Assembly (NCBI RefSeq): GCF_900636545.1
Contig: NZ_LR134290.1
Span: 3,100,001-3,164,000 of the forward strand
DNA length: 64,000 bases
Direction: 5' to 3'
From: Pseudomonas mendocina
GTDB taxonomy: Bacteria > Pseudomonadota > Gammaproteobacteria > Pseudomonadales > Pseudomonadaceae
In this document: positions 28,275-36,784 of the stretch, piece by piece
How the letters are laid out: each line of letters opens with the position of its first letter
Position numbering within the stretch: the first letter of the stretch is position 1
The notes under the pieces: model-generated
Seen by the model: the letters and a program-made list of their open reading frames with translations, nothing else
Told to the model about the DNA's origin: nothing
Databases searched by the model: none
Program-made: the position numbers and the translations under genes

Positions 28275-29537
28275 GTGAGCAAACGCCTTCTCAAGACCGG
28301 TCTGGCCGTCGCCATCACCGCCACATCCAGCTATGGCTTCGCCAGTGGCTTCGCCCTCAACGAGCAGAGCATTTCCGGCATGGGCACCTCCTTCGCCGGT
28401 CGCTCTTCGTCCGCCGACGACGCCAGCACAGTGTTTGGCAACCCCGCAGGCATGGCTCGCCTCAAGCGCGATGAGGTCTATGTCGGTGCCGCGGCCATTT
28501 ATGCCAAGAGCGATATCAGCCATGCCACGGCCAACTCTGCCTTCGGCCCCGTGGCCGGTAGCAATGACGGCGACATGGTGCCCGTTACCGGTGTTCCCAT
28601 GGGGTACTACGTCAAGCCGCTGGACGACAAGGTCGCCTTCGGCCTCGGCATTTACGTACCGTTCGGCCTGATGACCGACTACGAAAGCGGCTACCAAGGC
28701 CGCTACTACGCCGACAAGAGCTACGTGCGTGTCATTACTGTGCAACCGACGCTCAGCTATCGCTTCAACGACAAGCTGTCGGTAGGCTTCGGTCCCACCT
28801 TCAACCATATCGAGGGTGAGCTTTCCTCTTCGCTCAATGCCGGCACAGAGGACGGTAAGGTGAAGGTTAAAGGCGATGATACGGCGGTCGGTTTTAACGT
28901 CGGCGTGCTGTACGAATTCACTCCGCAAACCCGTCTAGGTATGACCTACCATTCACGCGTGAAGTACGAGCTCGAGGGCGATACCCAGGTACGGGTCGGT
29001 GGTGCACTGGCAGGCCTGGCCGGTAAGTACGATGCCTCGCTCGACCTTACCACTCCCGAATCAGTTGACCTTTCGTTAACCCACGAACTTGATGATCGCT
29101 GGACCTTGTACCTCGGCAGTACTTGGACACGCTGGAGTCGCTTCAAGGAAATCCGTATCGAAAACGAAACCTCTACGCTGCCGCCACCACTGGCTACCAT
29201 CGTCGAGGAACAGAACTGGCACGACACCTGGGCCCATGCGATCGGTCTGTCGTACAAGCTCAATCCGCAGTGGACGCTGCGTACCGGTGTCGCCGTCGAC
29301 CAGTCGCCAACCAACAACGTCGACCGCTCGCCGCGCGTGCCCTCCGGCGACCGCACCATCTTCAGCGTTGGTGCTGGCTGGAGCCCGAATCAGGACATGA
29401 CCATCGACCTGGCGTACTCCTACCTGCAGGAGGAATCGGTGGACGTCAACCACGCCAGCGCTACCCGTGGCACCTACCGCGCACGCTACAAGAACAGCGC
29501 GCACGGCCTGGGGGCCTCGCTCAGCTACCGCTTCTAA
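28275..29537 (+). CDS. FadL-family outer-membrane transporter
   Basis: A 420-residue beta-barrel protein with a signal peptide ending near residue 23 (FAS-GFALNEQS); the mature N terminus GFALNEQS and the NPAGMARL segment are FadL hallmarks. It should carry hydrophobic compounds such as long-chain fatty acids across the outer membrane. It ends in an aromatic residue (SYRF), as barrels do. GTG start with AGGAG upstream. The lipase cassette downstream would release fatty acids, a plausible functional link. Confidence 0.93.
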   Translation: MSKRLLKTGLAVAITATSSYGFASGFALNEQSISGMGTSFAGRSSSADDASTVFGNPAGMARLKRDEVYVGAAAIYAKSDISHATANSAFGPVAGSNDGDMVPVTGVPMGYYVKPLDDKVAFGLGIYVPFGLMTDYESGYQGRYYADKSYVRVITVQPTLSYRFNDKLSVGFGPTFNHIEGELSSSLNAGTEDGKVKVKGDDTAVGFNVGVLYEFTPQTRLGMTYHSRVKYELEGDTQVRVGGALAGLAGKYDASLDLTTPESVDLSLTHELDDRWTLYLGSTWTRWSRFKEIRIENETSTLPPPLATIVEEQNWHDTWAHAIGLSYKLNPQWTLRTGVAVDQSPTNNVDRSPRVPSGDRTIFSVGAGWSPNQDMTIDLAYSYLQEESVDVNHASATRGTYRARYKNSAHGLGASLSYRF

Positions 29538-29558
29538 TCGAGGCTCGGCATTGGCTAA

Positions 29559-29593
29559 ACTCACGCGGCAGAACAACAATAAAAGCCGCGTGA
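29559..29593 (+). promoter_or_regulatory. Perfect 10-bp inverted repeat just before the response-regulator start
   Basis: CTCACGCGGC (29559-29568) and GCCGCGTGAG (29584-29593) are separated by an A-rich 15-base spacer. The right arm ends seven bases before the ATG at 29601 and takes the place where a Shine-Dalgarno should be. It could be an operator, an occluding hairpin, or the fadL terminator, though no T-run follows. Confidence 0.5.
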
Positions 29594-29600
29594 GAACATC

Positions 29601-30212
29601 ATGACTGCCCTCTGCACCACCCTGCCCGACAATCTCCGCCTGCTGCTGGTCGACGACCACCGCATCTTCCTCGATGGCCTTTCCCTGGCCTTGTCACCAC
29701 TGAGCCAGAACCTGCAGATCCATACCGCGCACAGTGCCGCCGAAGCGGAGCAACGCCTGCGCCAGCATGGCTATGACCTGATCCTGCTCGACCTGCGCCT
29801 ACCTGACGAACCCGGTATCGAGCTGCTGCAACGCTGGCTGGCACGCGGTGAGAGCACGCCGGTGGCAATCCTCAGTGCCAGCGACTCGACGCTGGAGGCG
29901 CAGGCCGCTCTGGCCGCTGGTGCGCTGGGATTCATCTCCAAGAGTTCCGATGGCAATGCCCTGCGCCGGGCTGTGACTCGCGTTCTGCTGGGTGAAACGC
30001 TGCCTGTACCGAGTAGCCCATCGCCGCTGACGCCCAGGCAGTTGGAGATTCTTCGACTGCTGGCTGAGGGCCTGCCAAACAAGGTCATCAGCCGCCAATT
30101 GGGCTTGGCCGAAGATACGGTGAAGACGCACCTCAAGGCGCTGTTCGAAACCCTGGCCGTGCATACTCGCACCGCCTGCGTCAGCGCCGCCCGACAACGC
30201 GGCTGGCTGTGA
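29601..30212 (+). CDS. LuxR/NarL-type response regulator
   Basis: A 203-residue regulator. The receiver domain has acidic D18-D19, phospho-acceptor D64 (LILLDLRLPD) and K114. A LuxR-type helix-turn-helix follows (LTPRQLEILRLLAEGLPNK to about residue 200). It lies convergent to the hybrid kinase gene, and the two stop codons abut (TGATCA at 30210-30215). The pairing with that kinase is inferred from position. Confidence 0.93.
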   Translation: MTALCTTLPDNLRLLLVDDHRIFLDGLSLALSPLSQNLQIHTAHSAAEAEQRLRQHGYDLILLDLRLPDEPGIELLQRWLARGESTPVAILSASDSTLEAQAALAAGALGFISKSSDGNALRRAVTRVLLGETLPVPSSPSPLTPRQLEILRLLAEGLPNKVISRQLGLAEDTVKTHLKALFETLAVHTRTACVSAARQRGWL

Positions 30213-31961
30213 TCAGCAAACCGCCTGACGCACCTGTAGCTGAGTGGCCAGAACTTGACGCAGACGCGCCGGTAGCAGCGGTTTGCCGAGAGGAATGACA
30301 TGGGCCGGCAGACAACGCTCGTGCAGTTCGGGGCTAAGATCCGCCGTGATCAACAGGGCCGGCAACATCTGCCCGGCAGCCTCGCGCAAGCGCTCGATAG
30401 CCTGCAGACCATCGCCCTGCTCGGCCAGTCGATAGTCGCTGATCAGCACCTGAGGAATAGCCTGCTGCAAGGCACGCAGCGCACTGGCCAGATCGCCGCA
30501 AGCCTGTACCTCGCAGCCCCAGCGGCTCAATAACCCCGCCAGAGCTTCGCGCCCGGCGGTGTCGTCCTCGAGCAGCAGGATGCGCCCATGCAGCACCAGC
30601 GCACCGTCATTTCGCGGCACCTGCACGGGCACCTCGGCCGCTGGAAGGCGCAGAACGAAACGTGCCCCGACACCAGGCCGGGAATGCAGTTGCAGCGAAT
30701 GCTCCAGCACCTCGGCCAGCTGTCGCACGATGGCCAGCCCCAGCCCTAGACCACGTTCGGCATTACGCCCCGGATTGTCCAGTTGACGAAACTCCTCGAA
30801 AACCAGCGTCTGCTCGGCTTCGCTCAGGCCGCGGCCGTCGTCGGCCACCACCAGCTCGACGACATCACCATCAGGCTGCGCACTCAGGGTCAAGTGCTGC
30901 GCCTGTGCATGCAGCACTGCGTTGTTCAACAGGTTGCGCAGCAGTCGCTCGAGCAGTAGCGGGTCGCTGCGCGCGCCACAATCGTCGCAGTTCAACTCCA
31001 GATGCAGGCCTTGCTGTTGCGCCTCCGGGGCCACTTCGGCGATCAGCCGTTCGAGCAATGGACGCAGGGCGAATGCATGTGGCCTGGCCTGCACGCCACC
31101 TGGCAAGGTCAGGCGGGTGTAGTCGAGCAGCGACTGCAACAGACGCCCCAGTTGCTCGACCGAAGCGGCCAGCCGCGCACTGATGCGCCGGGTCTGCGGG
31201 TCACCCCCCTGCTCCACCAGATGCTCGGCGTACAAGCCCATGGCATTGAGCGGCTGGCGCAAGTCATGGCTGGCCGCCGCCAGCAGGCGCAGTTTGCGTG
31301 CGTCATCGGCTTCGGCACGCTGGCGCGCCAGATCGAGCAGGCGCAGATTCAACCAGGCACCACGCTGGCCATGCTCCTGCATATAGGCGCCGACGGTACC
31401 GATCAGATTGGCGCAGAACAGAAACAGGCCCTGGTAGGCCAGTTCGCCTCCGGTCTCGCCGAACAACACGCCAAGGCCGACGAACAGCAGGCAGAAACCC
31501 CAGCTGCACAGGCTGATCGCGCGGAATGACAACCCCAGCAAGGCGTAGCCGAACAGCAGGATGAGAAACAGGCCGTCATAGGGCATCGCCACGCCCTGCT
31601 GCCAGCACAGGTGGACGATCAGCGCGACGCTGACACCGTTGATCCAGTAGGCCGCGGCATAGACCAGCAGTACCCTCGCAGACGGCACCTCGAGGCGGCG
31701 GCAATAGAGGTAGGAGAGCGATACTGCCGTCAGCGCCACCAGGCGCAGCGGCAGCACGGACAGGCTGATAGGCAGAGGCATGAGCAGGAAATCGAGCAGC
31801 GCATAGATCAGTTGAAACAGCGCTGCGGTAGCGGCGATCAGAGGCAGACGGCGACGAATGCGCTGAACCCTATGCTCGGTGAACCCGACCTCCAGCTCCG
31901 TAGCGAAACGCAGAGCGCGATAGCCTCGGCGCTGCTGAGCGAGCAGCAAGGGTTCACTCAT
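30213..31961 (-). CDS. Hybrid sensor histidine kinase with C-terminal receiver
   Basis: A 582-residue protein. Residues 40-195 hold about six membrane segments and no recognised periplasmic domain. Then come HisKA (H232 in ASHDLRQPL), HATPase (N-box LLRNLLNNAVLH; G-boxes DDGRGLS and GLGLGLAI), and a receiver with D509 and K560. It begins 12 bp after the lifO stop and so is probably the third gene of the lipA-lifO operon. The signal sensed is unknown. Confidence 0.92.
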   Translation of the reverse strand: MSEPLLLAQQRRGYRALRFATELEVGFTEHRVQRIRRRLPLIAATAALFQLIYALLDFLLMPLPISLSVLPLRLVALTAVSLSYLYCRRLEVPSARVLLVYAAAYWINGVSVALIVHLCWQQGVAMPYDGLFLILLFGYALLGLSFRAISLCSWGFCLLFVGLGVLFGETGGELAYQGLFLFCANLIGTVGAYMQEHGQRGAWLNLRLLDLARQRAEADDARKLRLLAAASHDLRQPLNAMGLYAEHLVEQGGDPQTRRISARLAASVEQLGRLLQSLLDYTRLTLPGGVQARPHAFALRPLLERLIAEVAPEAQQQGLHLELNCDDCGARSDPLLLERLLRNLLNNAVLHAQAQHLTLSAQPDGDVVELVVADDGRGLSEAEQTLVFEEFRQLDNPGRNAERGLGLGLAIVRQLAEVLEHSLQLHSRPGVGARFVLRLPAAEVPVQVPRNDGALVLHGRILLLEDDTAGREALAGLLSRWGCEVQACGDLASALRALQQAIPQVLISDYRLAEQGDGLQAIERLREAAGQMLPALLITADLSPELHERCLPAHVIPLGKPLLPARLRQVLATQLQVRQAVC

Positions 31962-31973
31962 GAGTAGCGCTCG

Positions 31974-33032
31974 TCAGGGTTCGAGCGGCTCCGGCTGTTT
32001 CGCGGCGATGGCGTCATAGGTCTCCACACGATGTCGATCTTCACGGCTGAACAACCGCTCACGTAGCTGGCGTCGCAGCGTTTGGCCATCGCCCTCGCTC
32101 AGTCCTCGACCTTGCAGACCGGCCAGTTCGTCGCGATAGGCGTGGTAGCGCTGCTGCCAGTCGCGCTCGCGGCGCTGCTCATCCAGCAGGCGTTGAACCG
32201 TGTGCGGATCATAGGTCATCGCCAGAAATTCGCGCACCTGCTGCTCGTCCGCTCCGTCGCGCCATAGCTGCTCGCTACGCTGCAACTGTTCCAGCGCCAC
32301 TTGCTGGCGCTGCTCGCTGGCGCGCATGGCATCGGGCAGATGTGCACGTAACTGATCGGCCATCTGCGTTCGCTGAGCATCGCTGAGATCGGCGCGCTGC
32401 TGCAGCGCCAGGTTGTCGAGTGTATAGCGAGCATAGGCCTGCTCGGCGCCGAACAACGCCTCCTGTGCGGCGGCGGAAAAATGCGCGCGGCGTAGTTCAT
32501 CCAGGCGCGTGAAAGCTGCTTGCAGAGCCTGCAACTGCGCCCCTGGGTCGACCTGCTGGCGTGCATCCAGAGGTTGCTGCATCAGTGCAAGGCTGGCGCG
32601 CTTGTAGTCCAGGTAATCACCTAGCAGGCTGATCAGTTGCCCGAGCGCGGGCTCAGGCAGGCGCGCCCTGGCATCAGCCAGCAGCGCCTCGATCACCGCA
32701 TCGAGGCCAGAGCGATCGACGGCACTGAGGAAATAATCGAAGTAGTCGCGAATCCCCAGGTCGAGCACCAGGTTGCCCGTGGCATCGACCCGCAGTTGAC
32801 CATCCACCTCGGTGCCAGCCAGGCTGGGCAAGCCCGCCGCAGTTGGTGCCTGACTCGGTACAGATCGCATAGCCGAGGGCCACGCAGGCATCTGCGCCGA
32901 AGTCCGCGCTGAGGGCACGACGACCGCGACCAGTGGCGCCGACTCGGGCAGAGCTGCCGGCCAACGCCAGTACAGCGTAAGGCCAGCGGCCACCAGCACG
33001 GCAACCAGAGAAAGGCTGAAGAATCTGGACAT
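31974..33032 (-). CDS. lifO: Lipase-specific foldase (steric chaperone)
   Basis: A 352-residue inner-membrane-anchored chaperone needed to fold the partner lipase in the periplasm. An N-terminal anchor (residues 5-22) and a Pro/Ala-rich linker precede the foldase. Family marks are SLAGTEVDG (70-78) and RDYFDYFLSA (95-104). The rest is a long helical arm rich in Gln and Arg. It lies 43 bp downstream of lipA on the same strand, the standard operon order. Confidence 0.94.
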   Translation of the reverse strand: MSRFFSLSLVAVLVAAGLTLYWRWPAALPESAPLVAVVVPSARTSAQMPAWPSAMRSVPSQAPTAAGLPSLAGTEVDGQLRVDATGNLVLDLGIRDYFDYFLSAVDRSGLDAVIEALLADARARLPEPALGQLISLLGDYLDYKRASLALMQQPLDARQQVDPGAQLQALQAAFTRLDELRRAHFSAAAQEALFGAEQAYARYTLDNLALQQRADLSDAQRTQMADQLRAHLPDAMRASEQRQQVALEQLQRSEQLWRDGADEQQVREFLAMTYDPHTVQRLLDEQRRERDWQQRYHAYRDELAGLQGRGLSEGDGQTLRRQLRERLFSREDRHRVETYDAIAAKQPEPLEP

Positions 33033-33075
33033 GCGACCTCGCTGCGGCGGGGCACCCCGCCGTTTTCGTCAGGGA

Positions 33076-34002
33076 TCAGACGCCCTTGTTCTTCAGGCGA
33101 TTGGCATGTTGGCGGTACAGCGACACCGGCTCGGTCCAGCCGCGGATGCCAAACAGGTGGTTGATCGCATCCACGTGGTTCATGTTATAGCCGTCGTCGA
33201 TCACCTGCCCCAGGTAGGTCGAGCAGACACCGACCAGACCGTCGTTCTTCTCGCTGCCGAAAACCAGCCCGGTAAAGGCCAGGAAGGGGTCGGCTGCGTC
33301 CAGCACGTTGGTGTAGGCGGCGTTACCGGTCCAGGAGTAATAACGGATGCTGTGCCCGCGCACGTTGTGCACTTCGCTGGATTTGGCGCAGTAGCTGCTT
33401 GTGTTGACGCCCCAAGGATGACGGCTGTTCAGCGCGCTGGTACCTGCAGTGGTCAGGGTGCCCAGTGCATTGATGCCGCTTTGCGGATTGCTCGAACCGG
33501 ACAACAGGTTGATGACTGCCCCAAGGGCATTGGCGATGGCATTGGCACCGCCCTCGATGCCACTGCCCGGCGGCAGGACACCGCGCACCACATCGGCCAC
33601 CTTGGAACCCTTGTTGACACCATTGATCGAGGTTACCGAGGCCACCAGATCGGGGCGCAGCGAGGCGGCCACTCGTGAAGTCGGCGAACCCTGGCTGTGG
33701 CCTATCAGGTTGACCTTGCCACCACCGGCGGTGGCCCAGGGTACGATCTGCCGGGCCACTTCAGCGCCGCGCTGCTCGCTGTCGTTGAACGCTGCGACGC
33801 TGGCGACGTGAACCCGAGCACCATCACGCTCCAGATTCCAGGGGATGGTGTGGAAGTAGTTGACCAGACCGCCGATGGTGTTGAATCCGGTCACGCCGTG
33901 CACCAGCACGATCGGATACTTGGTCTTGGTGTAGTTGGCCTGGGCCTCGACGGCGCCAAGCAGAGCGAGGGTTGCAACGGTAGCGGTATAGACGCGACGC
34001 AT
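33076..34002 (-). CDS. lipA: Secreted triacylglycerol lipase (family I)
   Basis: A 308-residue lipase with a signal peptide (cleavage after residue 22, [11 protein letters not shown]). The oxyanion-hole motif is LVHG (33-36), nucleophile Ser103 is in GHSQG, the Asp is in KNDGLVG and the His in MNHVD. Cys in SSYCAKS and GVCST likely form the disulfide. GHSQG, rather than the GHSHG of P. aeruginosa LipA, points to the P. mendocina/wisconsinensis-like group. AAGGAGG precedes ATG 34002. Export is expected to be Sec plus type II. Confidence 0.96.
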   Translation of the reverse strand: MRRVYTATVATLALLGAVEAQANYTKTKYPIVLVHGVTGFNTIGGLVNYFHTIPWNLERDGARVHVASVAAFNDSEQRGAEVARQIVPWATAGGGKVNLIGHSQGSPTSRVAASLRPDLVASVTSINGVNKGSKVADVVRGVLPPGSGIEGGANAIANALGAVINLLSGSSNPQSGINALGTLTTAGTSALNSRHPWGVNTSSYCAKSSEVHNVRGHSIRYYSWTGNAAYTNVLDAADPFLAFTGLVFGSEKNDGLVGVCSTYLGQVIDDGYNMNHVDAINHLFGIRGWTEPVSLYRQHANRLKNKGV

Positions 34003-34311
34003 GGGTGCCTCCTTATTGTTCTTGTTGGGCACGCCGGGAAACTGCGTCCGGCGCTCGAACAGTCTAGGGAGGCACGCGAACACGGCCCATCGCCCAGATG
34101 GGTGAAGGACGGTGAAGTGGAAAGGCTCAGATCCTGTTCAACGTCTCGCGAGCCAGAGCCATGCAATACGAGGCGGCAACGGTCGGAATCGCGGGCGACT
34201 GTACCGAGCACAATCAGCAGTATTCAATTCGCTCGCCCTTCAGGCAGCGCTAAAGCGCGTTAGCCGCAAGCGGCCTGCCGAGCCTTGACGCACCTGGCTT
34301 TGAATAGGTTC
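34003..34311. other. 309-bp gap upstream of lipA
   Basis: No gene is visible. The gap holds the lipA ribosome-binding site, two short palindromes (GCGCT-AA-AGCGC near 34248 and GCCGC-AA-GCGGC near 34264-34275) and a sigma54-like match overlapping the second. Length suggests a long regulatory leader for lipA. Confidence 0.6.
34266..34280 (-). promoter_or_regulatory. Possible sigma54-type promoter of lipA
   Basis: On the minus strand CGGCAGGCCGCTTGC has GG and GC separated by ten bases, and TTGC matches the -12 box; the -24 box TGGCACG is matched at five of seven positions. Initiation would give a leader of about 250 bases. It overlaps a GCCGC/GCGGC palindrome, so the match may be chance. Family knowledge: some Pseudomonas lipase genes use sigma54. 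Confidence 0.3.
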
Positions 34312-34863
34312 TCAGGGTTGCGAGGCGATGGCTTGCTCGACGGCGGCGATCAGCTCGGGATCGTCCGGCTTGGTCAGGCTGGAGAAACTGGCCACCACCT
34401 TGCCCTGGCGGTCGACCACGTACTTGAAGAAATTCCAGCGCGGCGCCCTGCTCTGCTGCGCCAACCCCTTGAACAGGGGAATCGCGTCATCGCCAGAAAC
34501 CGGTTGCGGCTCGGTCATGGCGAAGGTCACGCCATAATTAACGTAGCAGACAGTGGCCGTCTCCTGGCTGTCAGCAGACTCCTGACGGAAATCGTCGGAC
34601 GGCACGCCCAGCACTTCCAGCCCCTGATCCTTGTAGCGCTGGTAAAGCGCTTCGAGTCCTTTGAATTGTGGGGTAAAGCCGCAGAAGCTGGCGGTATTGA
34701 CCACCACCAACGGCTTGCCGGCGAACTGACAGAGCTCGATGCTCTCGCCCTTGGCGCGCAGCTTGGGCAGTTCACCCTGCAGCATCGCCGGGCACTCGGC
34801 AGCCAACACCGGCAGCGCCAGACCGGCGAGCAGCACAACACAGGCAAAACGGCGAAGAGACAT
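34312..34863 (-). CDS. Exported glutathione-peroxidase-family protein
   Basis: A 183-residue thioredoxin-fold peroxidase with a signal peptide (cleavage near LAA-ECPA). The peroxidatic Cys61 lies in [16 protein letters not shown], and WNFFKYVVD provides the family Trp/Asn. It likely reduces peroxides in the periplasm. GAGGT precedes ATG 34863. It follows the MFS gene and a 41-residue gene; the MarR gene upstream may control the set. Confidence 0.9.
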   Translation of the reverse strand: MSLRRFACVVLLAGLALPVLAAECPAMLQGELPKLRAKGESIELCQFAGKPLVVVNTASFCGFTPQFKGLEALYQRYKDQGLEVLGVPSDDFRQESADSQETATVCYVNYGVTFAMTEPQPVSGDDAIPLFKGLAQQSRAPRWNFFKYVVDRQGKVVASFSSLTKPDDPELIAAVEQAIASQP

Positions 34864-34927
34864 GGCGATGACCTCGGGCAACAACACATTTTTTCGCCAC
34901 GCTACTCGCAGCCCAGTCCTCAGGCAA

Positions 34928-35053
34928 CTAGCAGATGCCGACACCTAGTTGCAGCAAGGCCAGCCCGCCCTGGCGCCAGCCCCACCAGGCCAGCGCCAAC
35001 AGCAAACCGAAGGCCAGCGCCACGGCACTGAATGTCAGCACCTTGCGGCTCAC
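34928..35053 (-). CDS. 41-aa single-pass membrane protein
   Basis: A very short gene whose GTG start overlaps the TGA of the MFS gene (GTGA, positions 35050-35053). It encodes [20 protein letters not shown], then [10 protein letters not shown] and a hydrophobic tail ending ICstop. One membrane helix, positive N terminus, Trp-rich boundary. The overlap suggests translation coupled to the transporter, perhaps as a small accessory subunit. Family not recognised. Confidence 0.55.
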   Translation of the reverse strand: MSRKVLTFSAVALAFGLLLALAWWGWRQGGLALLQLGVGIC

Positions 35054-36255
35054 GCCGGCGCCCCCTGCAGGCGCGCCACCGGCACCTCGCGCACCGGCCA
35101 GTTGAGCGCGGCAGCCATCAGGCTGAGGCCGATGGAAATCTGCCAGACCAGGTCGTAGCTGCCGGTGGTGTCGTAGAGGTAACCGCCCAGCCAGCCACCG
35201 AGGAAGGAGCCCAGTTGGTGGAACAGGAAGACGATACCGCCGAGCATCGACAGGTTGCGCACACCGAACAGGGTGGCCACGGTGCCGTTGGTCAGCGGCA
35301 CTGTCGACAGCCACAGCAGGCCCATGGCGATGCCGAACAGATAGGCGCTCCACTGCGTCAGTGGCGCCAGCAGAAACAGCGTGATCACCACGCCACGCAA
35401 CAGGTACAGGATGCTCAGTAGACGCGGCTTGGCCATGCGGCCGCCGAGCCAGCCGGCGATGTAGGTACCGAAGATATTGAACAGGCCGACCAGTGCCAGC
35501 ACCGTGGTGCCGGTCAGCGCCGGCAGGTGATGATCGACCAGATAGGCCGGCAGGTGCACGGCAACGAACACCACCTGAAAGCCACAGACGAAAAAGCCCA
35601 GCGCCAGCAGCCAGAACCCCGAATGGCTGGTGGCCTCGCGCAGCGCCTCACCCAAGGTTTGCTGCGGGCCGGTGCTCACCGGTGACGGCGCCTCGTTGAT
35701 CATCGCGGCCAACGGCAGGATCAGCGCGACCAGCAGGCCCAGCGCCAACAATGCCGAAGACCAGCCCAACCAGCCGATCAGGCCCAGCGTACCCGGCAGC
35801 ATGGCGAACTGGCCGAAAGATCCGGCTGCCGCAGCGATGCCCATGGCCATGCTGCGCTTCTCCGCCGGAACCGCACGGCCGACTACGCCCAGAATGACCG
35901 AGAACGAGGTACCGGACAGGCCGATACCGATCAGCAGGCCAGCGCTCAGCGACAACGACAGAGGCGAATCCGCCATGCCCATGCACAGCAGCCCCAACAC
36001 ATAGAGCACCCCGCCGGTGACGATGGCCTTGCGCGCGCCAAAGCGGTCGGCCAGTGCTCCAGTGATCGGCTGCGCCAAACCCCAGATCAGATTCTGTAGC
36101 GCGATGGCGAAGGCGAACACCTCGCGGCCCCAGCCGAACTCCGCACTCATCGGCGGCAGGAACAGGCCGAAACCATGGCGGGTGCCAAGCGATAGCGCCA
36201 GGATCAGTGACGCGCCAAGCAGCAGCCAGGTGGTTGAGCGCCATGCAGTTGTCAT
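35050..36255 (-). CDS. MFS transporter
   Basis: A 401-residue permease with about twelve membrane segments and the loop motif GALADRFGARKA after helix 2. Probably a drug or organic-anion transporter; the substrate is unknown. GGAG precedes the ATG. It lies 52 bp downstream of a MarR gene and is followed by an overlapping 41-residue gene and the peroxidase, a likely operon. Confidence 0.9.
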   Translation of the reverse strand: MTTAWRSTTWLLLGASLILALSLGTRHGFGLFLPPMSAEFGWGREVFAFAIALQNLIWGLAQPITGALADRFGARKAIVTGGVLYVLGLLCMGMADSPLSLSLSAGLLIGIGLSGTSFSVILGVVGRAVPAEKRSMAMGIAAAAGSFGQFAMLPGTLGLIGWLGWSSALLALGLLVALILPLAAMINEAPSPVSTGPQQTLGEALREATSHSGFWLLALGFFVCGFQVVFVAVHLPAYLVDHHLPALTGTTVLALVGLFNIFGTYIAGWLGGRMAKPRLLSILYLLRGVVITLFLLAPLTQWSAYLFGIAMGLLWLSTVPLTNGTVATLFGVRNLSMLGGIVFLFHQLGSFLGGWLGGYLYDTTGSYDLVWQISIGLSLMAAALNWPVREVPVARLQGAPA

Positions 36256-36307
36256 CGTTGTCTCCAGCAGACGGCCGCCAGCGACCGTTCAGGCAGTAAA
36301 GGGCCCA

Positions 36308-36712
36308 TCAGGCCAGTTCGTCGAGCAGTTTCATCAACTCGGTACGGCGCTCTGCGCCCAGCCGAGCATTCAGCTCGCACTGCGCCTTCTCCCACAGCGG
36401 CAGCGCCTGTTCGATACGTTGCAGACCGGCCTCTGTGAGCCGTATCTCGCGAGCGCGCAAATCAAGCCCTTCCCCCAGTTGCACCAGCCCCTGTTCTTCC
36501 AGAACCCTCAGGTTGCGTCCCAGGGTGCTGCGGTCCAGCCCCATGGCTTCGGCCAGCGCGGAAATGCTCGGCCGCCCGAGCCGCTGCACATGGCGCAGCA
36601 GGGAAAACTGGGCAGCCCCAAGCCCGACGCCAGCCAGCGCGTCATCGTAGCGACGGGTCACGCCACGGCTGGCACGGCGCAGTTGGGTACAAAGACAGGA
36701 AGTCGGCAACAT
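36308..36712 (-). CDS. MarR-family transcriptional regulator
   Basis: A 134-residue winged-helix protein. The recognition region is ISALAEAMGLDRSTLGRNLRVLEEQGLV and the wing DLRAREIRLTEAG. Two Cys near the N terminus (TSCLCTQL) could be redox-sensing, as in OhrR-type members, and a peroxidase gene lies in the same run. It likely controls the MFS/peroxidase genes; this is inferred from position. Confidence 0.9.
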   Translation of the reverse strand: MLPTSCLCTQLRRASRGVTRRYDDALAGVGLGAAQFSLLRHVQRLGRPSISALAEAMGLDRSTLGRNLRVLEEQGLVQLGEGLDLRAREIRLTEAGLQRIEQALPLWEKAQCELNARLGAERRTELMKLLDELA

Positions 36713-36784
36713 GGATACAGGTATATACCCGCATCAGCGATTCGCACTCATACAGTTACGTAGCGCGTCGCCATAACAGTTGCT

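Noticed and set aside
34264..34275. GCCGC-AA-GCGGC palindrome as terminator of the peroxidase gene
   Set aside because: The stem is only five base pairs and no T-run follows on the minus strand.
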